DNA of 16,313 nt from Alphaproteobacteria bacterium (GTDB taxonomy: Bacteria > Pseudomonadota > Alphaproteobacteria > Sphingomonadales > Emcibacteraceae), in contig JAUILB010000024.1 in assembly GCA_030432815.1 (NCBI GenBank), positions 1 to 16,313 of the forward strand. The letters are read 5' to 3'. Numbering within the stretch: position 1 is the first letter of the stretch; every line of letters starts with the position of its first letter. A program made the position numbers and the translations under genes. Positions 1 through 6,412 of the stretch are shown in pieces. The notes below the pieces were generated by a model. It searched no databases. It was not told the DNA's origin and saw nothing but the letters and a program-made list of their open reading frames with translations.

Positions 1-945
1 TGCGATTGCGTTGAATTCAGCATATTTTTTGGCGAAATGCTTGCAAAGAACTCGGATATCTTCAGGACGTTTTCGTAGCGGCGGGATATTCAAATTTACG
101 ACATTCAATCTGAAATGAAGGTCTTCACGAAATCTTCCTGCTTTTATTTCTTCGGTAAGATCGCGGTTTGATGTCGCAAGGATGCGGATATTCACCTTGA
201 CTGGTCCTGTACCACCTACACGGTCAATTTCCCGCTCCTGAATAGCACGAAGCAATTTTGCCTGCAGACGAATGTCCATTTCACTAATTTCATCAAGAAA
301 CAAGGTGCCGCCGTCGGCTTCTTCAAACTTTCCGATACGTCTTGCAACAGCACCTGTAAATGATCCTTTTTCATGGCCGAAAAGTTCTGATTCCAGCAGA
401 TTTTCCGGTATAGCCGCACAGTTCACACTTACAAATGGTTTACCGGCGCGCCTACTTTTACTATGCACGTATCGTGCCATAACTTCCTTACCGGTACCGG
501 ATTCTCCGGTAATCATGATACTGGCTTCACTTGGTGCAATCTGATCAGCAAGGCTGACGACCTGCATCATGACGCGGTCACGGTAAATAAACTCATGATC
601 ATCCGTGGATATCGCTGTAAGTACAGCCGCAATTAGCTCGGGATCAGGAGGTAAGGGAATATATTCTTTTGCGCCGGCACGTATGGCTGCAACAGCTGCA
701 TCAGAATCGCTACCGACACCACAGGCGACGACCGGTGTGGAAATACGTTCTGATTCAATTTGCTCGATAAGTGCTTTGATATTTTGCTCTACATCAACCA
801 TTAGCAGGTCAGCACCTTTTGACCTGATCAGCTTGAGAGCCATATCAATATCTTGTGCGTGGGTCACACTTGCACCGTTATTTATCGCTATTTTTGACGC
901 GGTGCTCAGTTGATCCTGAAGAGATCCGACAATGATCAGACGCAT
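1..945 (-). CDS. flbD: FlbD-type sigma-54 flagellar activator, 3' end missing
   Basis: The frame is open from an ATG at 945 to the window edge, giving 315 residues without a stop; the C-terminal helix-turn-helix lies outside. Residues 1-115 form a degenerate receiver domain: D51 is at the phospho-acceptor position, but the usual acidic pair after the first beta strand is replaced by VGS and the conserved lysine near residue 98 is absent. Residues about 120-315 are an AAA+ sigma-54 interaction domain with Walker A GESGTGKE (147-154), GSFTGA loop (194-199), Walker B FLDE (216-219) and arginine-rich GRFRED (270-275). An AGGAA ribosome site precedes the start, which lies 19 bases after the motA stop. 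Last position in a fliF-led operon matches alphaproteobacterial FlbD, which activates late flagellar sigma-54 promoters and represses early ones. The family is certain; FlbD rather than another sigma-54 activator rests on context and the degenerate receiver. Confidence 0.9.
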   Translation of the reverse strand, partial: MRLIIVGSLQDQLSTASKIAINNGASVTHAQDIDMALKLIRSKGADLLMVDVEQNIKALIEQIESERISTPVVACGVGSDSDAAVAAIRAGAKEYIPLPPDPELIAAVLTAISTDDHEFIYRDRVMMQVVSLADQIAPSEASIMITGESGTGKEVMARYVHSKSRRAGKPFVSVNCAAIPENLLESELFGHEKGSFTGAVARRIGKFEEADGGTLFLDEISEMDIRLQAKLLRAIQEREIDRVGGTGPVKVNIRILATSNRDLTEEIKAGRFREDLHFRLNVVNLNIPPLRKRPEDIRVLCKHFAKKYAEFNAIA

Positions 946-964
946 TTAATCTTTTCCTGCTATA

Positions 965-1726
965 TTAATCAAAATAAGTAATTCTTTGATACTGAGGCAG
1001 CATTGCGTTCAATTGAACTTCAAGCCGTCTCGGGTTTTCTTCACGTCCAATTGACAATACACCTACCATATAAAGAGAATTCATTACTGACTCATTTTGA
1101 TAGTTTCGTTCTGCTTTGCTTGCTAAGGGCAATAAAACCATATGTGCAAGCACTGCACCGTAAAAAGTTGTAAGAAGGGCCACTTGCATAGCTGGTCCGA
1201 TAGTGCTTGGATCAGTGAGATTTCCAAGCATTTGTACAAGTCCGATAAGTGTTCCGATAAGACCCATTGCGGGGGCAACTTCGGCTGCCCGTCTCAGTAA
1301 ATCGACGCTTTTTGATTGTATGCTTTGCGTGTAATTAATCTCATTTTGCATGATTTTTTCAATATCATCCGGATTGGTGCCATCGACGGTAAGATTTAAC
1401 CCCTTTTGTAAAAAAGGTTCACTGTTTAGACCCTTTGCAACATTGGCCATAGAAAGAAGCCCTTCTGATCGGGCACGTTCAGCTATTTGTATCATTGAGG
1501 TGCCGACTTCACGCGGATCATGCGGTTTGTAGGATAACATACCCATAAGCGCTTTCGGTATATTCATCAGATCTCTCAATGAAAAACTAACGACAGTTAT
1601 CGCAATTGTACCAGCAACAACGATTAATATTGAAGGTAGGTTCAAAAATGCAAGAGAGGAGCCACCAATGAGAATTGCCGATATAACAAGGACAAATCCT
1701 AATACTATTCCAAGAAGTGTAATCAA
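965..1726 (-). CDS. motA: Flagellar stator subunit MotA (PomA-like)
   Basis: This is a 253-residue inner-membrane stator protein that, with MotB, conducts ions to drive the motor. Hydrophobic segments lie near residues 4-22, 29-50, 150-170 and 180-203, with a charged cytoplasmic loop between the second and third carrying the ERARSEGLL stretch (83-91) that contacts FliG in this family. The pore-lining motif PAMGLIGT spans 152-159, and a second conserved proline is P200. Threonines T159, T186 and T187 resemble the sodium-type PomA pattern. The start is a TTG at 1726, chosen because AGGTGA lies 4 bases upstream and overlaps the fliN stop; no ATG or GTG fits. The gene sits between fliN and flbD, and motB is not in the window. 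MotA/PomA identity is firm; ion specificity is inference. Confidence 0.92.
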   Translation of the reverse strand: MITLLGIVLGFVLVISAILIGGSSLAFLNLPSILIVVAGTIAITVVSFSLRDLMNIPKALMGMLSYKPHDPREVGTSMIQIAERARSEGLLSMANVAKGLNSEPFLQKGLNLTVDGTNPDDIEKIMQNEINYTQSIQSKSVDLLRRAAEVAPAMGLIGTLIGLVQMLGNLTDPSTIGPAMQVALLTTFYGAVLAHMVLLPLASKAERNYQNESVMNSLYMVGVLSIGREENPRRLEVQLNAMLPQYQRITYFD

Positions 1727-1734
1727 AATATCAC

Positions 1735-2073
1735 CTAGTCTTCAATTTTAATAATTTCCGTCATGGTTATTCCCAGCTTATCTTCAACTAGCACTACTTC
1801 ACCGCGGGCAACTAACCGGTTATTTACGAAAATATCGACTGCTTCTCCTACTTTACGGTCCAATTCCAATACAGCACCCGGTCCCAATTGCAGCAACTTG
1901 GAAACCTGTAGATTGGTTTTTCCAAGTACCGCCGACACCCTTACGGGCACATCGTAAATGGCTTCCAGACTGACATCCGCACCTGATGATTTCGCATTCG
2001 ATCCTGCTTCTGCGCCCCCACCTTGTTCCTCTAGTTCCTGCCAGTCGACATTTTCTGTATCAGACATTAGCAT
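1735..2073 (-). CDS. fliN: Flagellar C-ring protein FliN
   Basis: FliN forms the bottom of the C ring with FliM and takes part in rotation switching and export-substrate docking. The 112-residue product has an acidic, Gly/Ala-rich N-terminal stretch (1-33) and a SpoA/FliN-FliM C-terminal domain (about 36-112). That domain carries IYDVPVRVSAVLG (39-51) and the conserved GEAVDIFVNNRLVARGEV stretch (76-93). Two ATGs are possible, at 2073 and 2067; AAGGA lies 4 and 10 bases upstream respectively, so the start is uncertain by two residues. The gene follows fliH after a 79-base AT-rich gap and is coupled to motA, whose ribosome site overlaps the fliN stop. The length fits short alphaproteobacterial FliN. 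No fliM is present. Confidence 0.94.
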   Translation of the reverse strand: MLMSDTENVDWQELEEQGGGAEAGSNAKSSGADVSLEAIYDVPVRVSAVLGKTNLQVSKLLQLGPGAVLELDRKVGEAVDIFVNNRLVARGEVVLVEDKLGITMTEIIKIED

Positions 2074-2152
2074 TGTGTCCTTAATTTTTAGTTAGCTATG
2101 CAATATTGCTTATATATTAATTTTATTGATTAATTACTTTAAAATATCAAAA

Positions 2153-2803
2153 TTAATGAGTTTCATCCGGCTCAGTATTTATATCGACCCCCGGGTTCAT
2201 TTTGCTGTCTGGGGTGTCTGGAGAATCGAGAAACATATTTACTGTTTCTTCTACCGATTTCATCAGATCTTCAAAATCCCGTTCCGCGCCACCATCTATC
2301 CATTCGACACGACAATCACTTATATTTGCCATAGGTTCACTTATAAGTACAATTTGCCCGTGATAATCACTTGTGGTTTGTAGAGTATCAATCTTTCTAC
2401 GTAATAATGGTAAAATCTGCTCATTTACACGGATGACCATTCTTGGTTCCAAGGGGTTGTTTTTCATACAATCCTGAACTAGTGCCTCAATTTCTTTAAG
2501 AGGGGTTTCTGCTACTATAGCAGGCGCCAGCTTGCGAATAATAGCCATAACAAGTGATGTTGCATTTTTTTCCATGGAAATAATCTGTTCGTCATGGCGC
2601 ATCAGAACCATATCCAGAGAATTTTTTATATTCTCAAGAACCCGTTCACAATTCTTTTCTATTGATCCCTGGGCATCTGCTTCGCCTTGAATTTTTCCAT
2701 TTTCAAAAGCTTCATCCTGCAATTTCTTCATCTTACTTGTGTAAGTATGACCTGAACTTTCGCTGGAAAAGTCATTATCAAATGTATATTTTACAGATTC
2801 CAT
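2153..2803 (-). CDS. fliH: Flagellar export ATPase regulator FliH (FlbE)
   Basis: The 216-residue protein has the usual FliH layout: a variable N-terminus, a charged helical stretch with GKIQGEADAQG (36-46), a central predicted coiled region (about 47-95), and a C-terminal V-ATPase E-subunit-like domain. The latter includes RMVIRVNEQILPLLRRKI and DCRVEWIDGGAERD; the conserved WxxGG-type ending is seen as WIDGGAERD. FliH normally binds the export ATPase FliI and anchors it to FliN at the C ring. The ATG at 2803 is preceded by AGGAAG overlapping the fliG stop, so translation is probably coupled. Its place between fliG and fliN is that of Caulobacter flbE/fliH. fliI is not in the window. Sequence divergence in this family is high, so context adds to the call. 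Confidence 0.88.
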   Translation of the reverse strand: MESVKYTFDNDFSSESSGHTYTSKMKKLQDEAFENGKIQGEADAQGSIEKNCERVLENIKNSLDMVLMRHDEQIISMEKNATSLVMAIIRKLAPAIVAETPLKEIEALVQDCMKNNPLEPRMVIRVNEQILPLLRRKIDTLQTTSDYHGQIVLISEPMANISDCRVEWIDGGAERDFEDLMKSVEETVNMFLDSPDTPDSKMNPGVDINTEPDETH

Positions 2804-2811
2804 TAAACTTC

Positions 2812-3828
2812 CTAATAAATTAGCTCATCTTCGCCTTTATTATCCGAGAGGATAATTTCGCCGGCATCAGCCAGATCCTTGGCAACAGTGACGATTTCCA
2901 TCTGGGCTTCATCCACATCTTTTAATTTCACAGGACCCATTGCTTCCATATCTTCTTTCAGTATTTTAGCTGCTCTTTCAGACATGTTACTGAAAAACAG
3001 ATCTCTGATTTTATCTGACGCCCCTTTCATGGCAAGGCCAAGGCGATCTTTATCAATATTACGTAGCAGTGTTTGTGTGCCTGTTGCATCAAGCTTCTGA
3101 AGGTCTTCAAATGTAAACATAAGGGCGCGAATGCGTTCTGCGCTTTCCCGGTTTCTGTCTTCCAACGCAGTAAGAAAACGGGTTTCCGAAGCACGGTCAA
3201 GAAAGTTGAATATTTCAGCAATGGTTTCATGGCTGTCTTTGCGGCTGGTTCTAGCCAGATTATTCATGAATTCAACCCGTAAAGTACTTTCTACTTTATC
3301 TAGGATATCCTTTTGAACGGGTTCCATTTTCAACATGCGATTGATAACCTCCATCGCAAATTCGTCCGGAAGAACACTTAAAACAGCTGAGGCATGTTCA
3401 GGTTTTATCTTTGATAGGATCACGGAAACTGTTTGCGGATATTCATTTTTGAGATAAGTCGCAAGAACCACCTCATTAACATTTCCAAGCTTATCCCACA
3501 TTGTACGCCCTGCGGGACCTCTAATCTCGTCCATAATCTGGGAAACGCGTTCTCCAGGAAGCATTTTATTAAGCAGTCTTTCAGTATTATCAAAACTACC
3601 TGTCAGAGAGCCTACTGATGAGACACCGTTGGCAAACTCTAGGAACAGTTCTTCGACAACATCGGCTTCAACGGTTCCTAACGACGACATAGCAAGGGAT
3701 AATTCCTTGATTTCTTCATCATCTAAAAGTTCCCAAATCATAGCGCCATGCTCTTCACCAAGAGCAATCATAAGTGCTGCCGCTTTATCGTATGAATTTA
3801 AATCCTGTATTCTTGTAATTGCTGACAC
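2812..3828 (-). CDS. fliG: Flagellar motor switch protein FliG
   Basis: FliG links the MS ring to the C ring and transmits torque from MotA. The 338-residue length is typical. It has the N-terminal FliF-binding domain (1-about 100), a middle domain with EYPQT (129-133, the family EHPQT motif with H to Y), the MFTFEDL hinge motif (237-243), and a C-terminal charged torque helix containing DKDRLGLAMKGASDKIRD (259-276) and MSERAAKILKEDME (282-295). The start codon is GTG at 3828, with AGGA 4 bases upstream inside the end of fliF. Only 6 bases separate the fliF stop and this start, so the two genes are probably coupled. No key residue looks missing. Confidence 0.97.
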   Translation of the reverse strand: MSAITRIQDLNSYDKAAALMIALGEEHGAMIWELLDDEEIKELSLAMSSLGTVEADVVEELFLEFANGVSSVGSLTGSFDNTERLLNKMLPGERVSQIMDEIRGPAGRTMWDKLGNVNEVVLATYLKNEYPQTVSVILSKIKPEHASAVLSVLPDEFAMEVINRMLKMEPVQKDILDKVESTLRVEFMNNLARTSRKDSHETIAEIFNFLDRASETRFLTALEDRNRESAERIRALMFTFEDLQKLDATGTQTLLRNIDKDRLGLAMKGASDKIRDLFFSNMSERAAKILKEDMEAMGPVKLKDVDEAQMEIVTVAKDLADAGEIILSDNKGEDELIY

Positions 3829-3834
3829 TTTATC

Positions 3835-5595
3835 CTACCCGTATAACCAGCTTCTAACCACGGCAACAGATTCGTCAGGATGTCTTTCCACAAGTTCACC
3901 CACTTTCTTTAATGTTGTTGCCTGAATTCGTCCTTCCACGGCCGCTACATCAATTGCAGCCTCCATTCCATGTTGTTGTGCTACTTCGCGTGCTGATACA
4001 CGGTGTTCACCCCTTATGGGAACGGGAATATTATATTCTCCTTGCGCCGCTTGTGGTGGCGGGGCTAGAGCCTGTTGCTGCCCCTGTGGTTGGCCTTGTA
4101 TTTGTTGTGGCGCACCTGTGGCACCGGGTGCAACGGCGCCCTGAATCTGTGCCGGTGCAGCACCATCACCGGCTTGTGCCGTTGTCATATACCGAATGAG
4201 GGGACGCAGGCCAAACAATATTAACAATACAGATACAATAAGAAGTGTTACCACTTCCGCAATTCGCATAATATCTATATTTGTCATGTCAACGAGGCCT
4301 TCTGATATTTCGTCTTCACCGAAATCAATTGGTGCAAACTCCATATTTATAACACTAACCGTATCGCCGCGTAGTTCGTCATACCCCATAGCTGATTTCA
4401 CCAGCTCTTCGATTTGTGCGAGTTCATCTTCTGAACGTGGTTGATATTGTGGTTGTGTTACAGTTCCATCATCCGCGACACCCCCGCCAGCGTATCTTCC
4501 ATCAACAAGGACTGCGACAGAAAGCCGCTCCACTGAACCAGCTTCGTTAATTTGTGTGCTTATGGTTTTTGATATTTCAAAATTGGTCTGTTCACGCGTT
4601 ATTGTTTCCGTGTTTTGGCTTTCAATTTCTGGGCCTGTATCGGTTTGAATGCCTGCATTCGGCAAGTTGTTCGCGACTGAAATGGCAGTTTCATCCGGTG
4701 CACTGTTTTGTACATCTGATCTCTGCGTTTCTTCAGTTTGAGTGGCAACAGGGACGGCACCATCCGGGTCAAATACTTCAGAATTGCTGGTTGTGCGGCT
4801 CATATTAAGCTGCGCGGTGACTTCTGCTCTTACTTTGCCAAGCCCAACAGTTTTGCTTATTAATTCTTCGATCTGTGCCCGAAGACGATTTTCCAGTGAG
4901 ATCTTTTTTTCTTCGATAGAGTTTGCCAGCGAACCTATTTCACTTTCTGATGCGCCGCGTGCAAGAAGGGTTCCTTGCTGATCCACGATTGAAATACTTT
5001 CCTGGCTCAACTCTGGCACTGCTGCAGCGACAAGATTCTGTATTGCGACAATCTGACCACGACCTAATCGACCACCACGGGTTTTAATGAATATTGATGC
5101 AGATCCCTGACTGGCATCATTACTGAAGAGTCTTCTTTGTGGCAAAACCAAATGGATACGGGAGCTTGAAACCTGTTCGATTGAGTTAATGGTTCGTGCA
5201 AGCTCGCCTTCCAGTGCGCGTAAGCGATTAATATTTTGAACAAAACTTGTCGTACCAAGATTATCCTGACTATCGAAAATTTCATAACCAACAGAGCCGC
5301 CTGTATTAAGGCCCTGCGCAGCTATATCCATCCTTAAGCGAGATACCTGATTTTCAGGTACAAGAATTGTGCTGCCATCACCAACTAGTTCATAGGGGAT
5401 GTTCCGCCCCTCCAGATTTTGAACAATCTGGGAACTGTCCGCGAGATCAAGTCCACTAAAAAGCAGTGACATTTGCGGCGTAGAAAGACGCATTGTTATA
5501 TAGGCAAAGAAGCCAATTGTAATAAGGGCGACAGTTGCCATTGCGGCAAGTCTGGGCGCACCCAAAGTCCTGAAGAATTCTGCTAAACCATTCAC
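3835..5595 (-). CDS. fliF: Flagellar MS-ring protein FliF
   Basis: FliF builds the inner-membrane MS ring on which the basal body assembles. The 586-residue protein has an N-terminal transmembrane helix (about 14-36), a periplasmic ring-building region with the YscJ/FliF core and an extended FliF domain (to about 435), a second transmembrane helix (about 443-465), and a Pro/Gln/Ala-rich cytoplasmic linker (about 475-520). It ends in a FliG-binding tail that closes with VAVVRSWLYG. The start is a GTG at 5595: AAGGG lies 9 bases upstream, and the nearby ATG at 5591 is out of frame. It is the first gene of the fliF-fliG-fliH-fliN-motA-flbD operon. A CtrA-like box lies 130 bases upstream, and no sigma-54 pattern is seen there, consistent with an early class of promoter. 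Confidence 0.97.
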   Translation of the reverse strand: MNGLAEFFRTLGAPRLAAMATVALITIGFFAYITMRLSTPQMSLLFSGLDLADSSQIVQNLEGRNIPYELVGDGSTILVPENQVSRLRMDIAAQGLNTGGSVGYEIFDSQDNLGTTSFVQNINRLRALEGELARTINSIEQVSSSRIHLVLPQRRLFSNDASQGSASIFIKTRGGRLGRGQIVAIQNLVAAAVPELSQESISIVDQQGTLLARGASESEIGSLANSIEEKKISLENRLRAQIEELISKTVGLGKVRAEVTAQLNMSRTTSNSEVFDPDGAVPVATQTEETQRSDVQNSAPDETAISVANNLPNAGIQTDTGPEIESQNTETITREQTNFEISKTISTQINEAGSVERLSVAVLVDGRYAGGGVADDGTVTQPQYQPRSEDELAQIEELVKSAMGYDELRGDTVSVINMEFAPIDFGEDEISEGLVDMTNIDIMRIAEVVTLLIVSVLLILFGLRPLIRYMTTAQAGDGAAPAQIQGAVAPGATGAPQQIQGQPQGQQQALAPPPQAAQGEYNIPVPIRGEHRVSAREVAQQHGMEAAIDVAAVEGRIQATTLKKVGELVERHPDESVAVVRSWLYG

Positions 5596-5724
5596 TATAT
5601 TAATCCCTTGATAGTGATTTAACAGATAGGACCCCGTTCTGTGTATCTATCTGATTCTTAGTATTTTTTCGCAAAAGCACATTCTTGCTTAAGCGTCACT
5701 AAAAAGAGTTTACACGCTCTTTAG

Positions 5725-5739
5725 TAAACAGAAAGTTAA
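5725..5739 (-). promoter_or_regulatory. CtrA-like box upstream of fliF
   Basis: Read on the minus strand, this is TTAA-CTTTCTG-TTTA, one mismatch from the alphaproteobacterial CtrA consensus TTAA-N7-TTAA. It lies about 130 bases before the fliF GTG and directly abuts the dyad at 5741-5761. The fliF promoter of Caulobacter is a known CtrA target. Such a pattern is not rare in AT-rich DNA, so the call rests on position as much as on sequence. Confidence 0.5.
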
Positions 5740-5740
5740 T

Positions 5741-5773
5741 ACTAGGCAGATATTGCCTAGTTTATTTTTTTTT
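5741..5773 (+). terminator. Dyad plus T-tract; terminator-like or operator
   Basis: Two 8-base arms, ACTAGGCA and TGCCTAGT, flank the 5-base loop gatat (5741-5761), followed on the plus strand by a T-rich run to 5773. The shape is that of an intrinsic terminator for plus-strand transcripts, but no plus-strand gene precedes it; it could stop antisense transcription leaving fliF. Because it abuts the CtrA-like box, it could equally be an operator, for example for FlbD. The structure is seen directly; the role is open. Confidence 0.45.
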
Positions 5774-5789
5774 GCAAGACACTTTGAAT

Positions 5790-5826
5790 AAAATAGTGCC
5801 TTTTTTGAGAAAAAAAGCACTATTTT
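5790..5826. repeat. 17-bp inverted repeat between sciP and fliF
   Basis: The left arm (5790-5806) and right arm (5810-5826) pair at 16 of 17 positions around the 3-base loop gag; the only mismatch is C5800 against A5816. The stem has a G+C core (GTGC/GCAC) flanked by A/T pairs on both sides. It is not a classic terminator, since the T-runs belong to the arms. It lies between the sciP terminator and the fliF promoter region and belongs to no gene I can see. Confidence 0.85.
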
Positions 5827-5871
5827 GTAATCTGTGGTTGTGGCGTTGATTCGTAAGAATCGTTTAAGTGT

Positions 5872-5906
5872 AAAAAAAACCGCGAAGTATGACATCCGCG
5901 GTTTTT
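5872..5906 (-). terminator. Intrinsic terminator after sciP, probably bidirectional
   Basis: A 10-base stem (AAAAACCGCG at 5875-5884 with CGCGGTTTTT at 5897-5906) closes a 12-base loop. Read on the minus strand the hairpin ends in eight T residues (5879-5872). It starts about 25 bases after the sciP stop and separates sciP from the fliF promoter region. The T-run at 5902-5906 would also allow plus-strand termination. Confidence 0.85.
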
Positions 5907-5931
5907 CATGTTCTGAGTTTAATTTAACTGG

Positions 5932-6231
5932 TCAGTGATTTTTTGCCTTACTTTTATCCTGGCGATAATCCTGAACTCTGGTTGTTCGTAGTCCAAGGAG
6001 CCCATCTTCATCGATAGCACGCTGCCATGACAAAAATTCTTCTACTGACAAAGTGTACTTTCGGCAGGCATCCTCTAATGACAATAGTCCACCCCGAACT
6101 GCAGCCACTACTTCGGCTTTACGTCTTACAACCCATCTTTTGGTGTCTTTGGGTGGCAAGTCCTTCAAGGTTAACTGCTCACCAGTTGGCCCAACAACTG
6201 AATCTTTTTCTACCATATTTTTAATACTCAT
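5932..6231 (-). CDS. sciP: SciP-like CtrA regulator (DUF1153)
   Basis: The 99-residue protein belongs to the DUF1153 family, whose studied member in Caulobacter is SciP, a small DNA-binding protein that antagonises CtrA-activated transcription. The family signature is clear: VVGPTGEQLTLKDLPP (12-27), TKRWVVRRKAEVVAAVRGGL (30-49), a helix-turn-helix-like LSLEDACRKYTLSVEEFLSW (50-69) and RTTRVQDYRQ (82-91). The ATG at 6231 has GGAG 12 bases upstream, a rather wide gap; a second Met at codon 6 is possible. It is a single-gene unit with its own terminator downstream and the hook-operon terminator upstream. The flgE-sciP-fliF neighbourhood matches what I recall of Caulobacter. A CtrA-like box 57 bases upstream suggests it is itself CtrA-activated. 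The function is transferred from the family. Confidence 0.93.
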   Translation of the reverse strand: MSIKNMVEKDSVVGPTGEQLTLKDLPPKDTKRWVVRRKAEVVAAVRGGLLSLEDACRKYTLSVEEFLSWQRAIDEDGLLGLRTTRVQDYRQDKSKAKNH

Positions 6232-6287
6232 TTTACGCTTATTCTCCGGTCACATGTTTTAACACTATCCAACATAAGCGAAGTGTC

Positions 6288-6302
6288 TAAAAATATGATT
6301 AA
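6288..6302 (-). promoter_or_regulatory. CtrA-like box upstream of sciP
   Basis: On the minus strand this reads TTAA-TCATATT-TTTA, the same one-mismatch form of TTAA-N7-TTAA as before fliF. It ends 57 bases before the sciP ATG, a spacing that would place it over the -35 region of a promoter with a roughly 30-base leader. CtrA activation of sciP is established in Caulobacter; here it is inferred. Confidence 0.5.
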
Positions 6303-6344
6303 TGAACAGCGTAAATTTGTGGTGAATGAATGTTAAAATTTTAT

Positions 6345-6358
6345 CATATCCCGATATG
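6345..6358. repeat. Small dyad upstream of sciP
   Basis: CATATC and GATATG are perfect inverted 6-base arms around a 2-base centre, located between the flgE terminator and the sciP CtrA-like box. It could be an operator, but nothing in the sequence names a ligand and the arms are short. Confidence 0.35.
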
Positions 6359-6362
6359 GTAC

Positions 6363-6396
6363 AAAAAAAGCCCGCTAAATTTATAGCGGGCTTTTT
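6363..6396 (-). terminator. Intrinsic terminator of the fliK-flgD-flgE operon
   Basis: GCCCGCTA (6370-6377) pairs with TAGCGGGC (6384-6391) around a 6-base loop, extended by flanking A/T pairs to a stem of about 13 bases. On the minus strand it ends in seven T residues. It starts 17 bases after the flgE stop. The T-run on the other side (6392-6396) makes it potentially bidirectional. Confidence 0.92.
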
Positions 6397-6412
6397 GTTA
6401 ACTTGATGGTAT

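Noticed and set aside
5675..5690. Plus-strand AGCAC...TTGCT resembling a sigma-54 promoter
   Set aside because: The spacing is one base short, the -24 GG is absent, and there is no plus-strand gene to drive.
5741..5761. Dyad before fliF as a sigma-54 promoter
   Set aside because: GG-N10-GC spacing fails on both strands, and no other sigma-54 pattern was found between 5596 and 5740.
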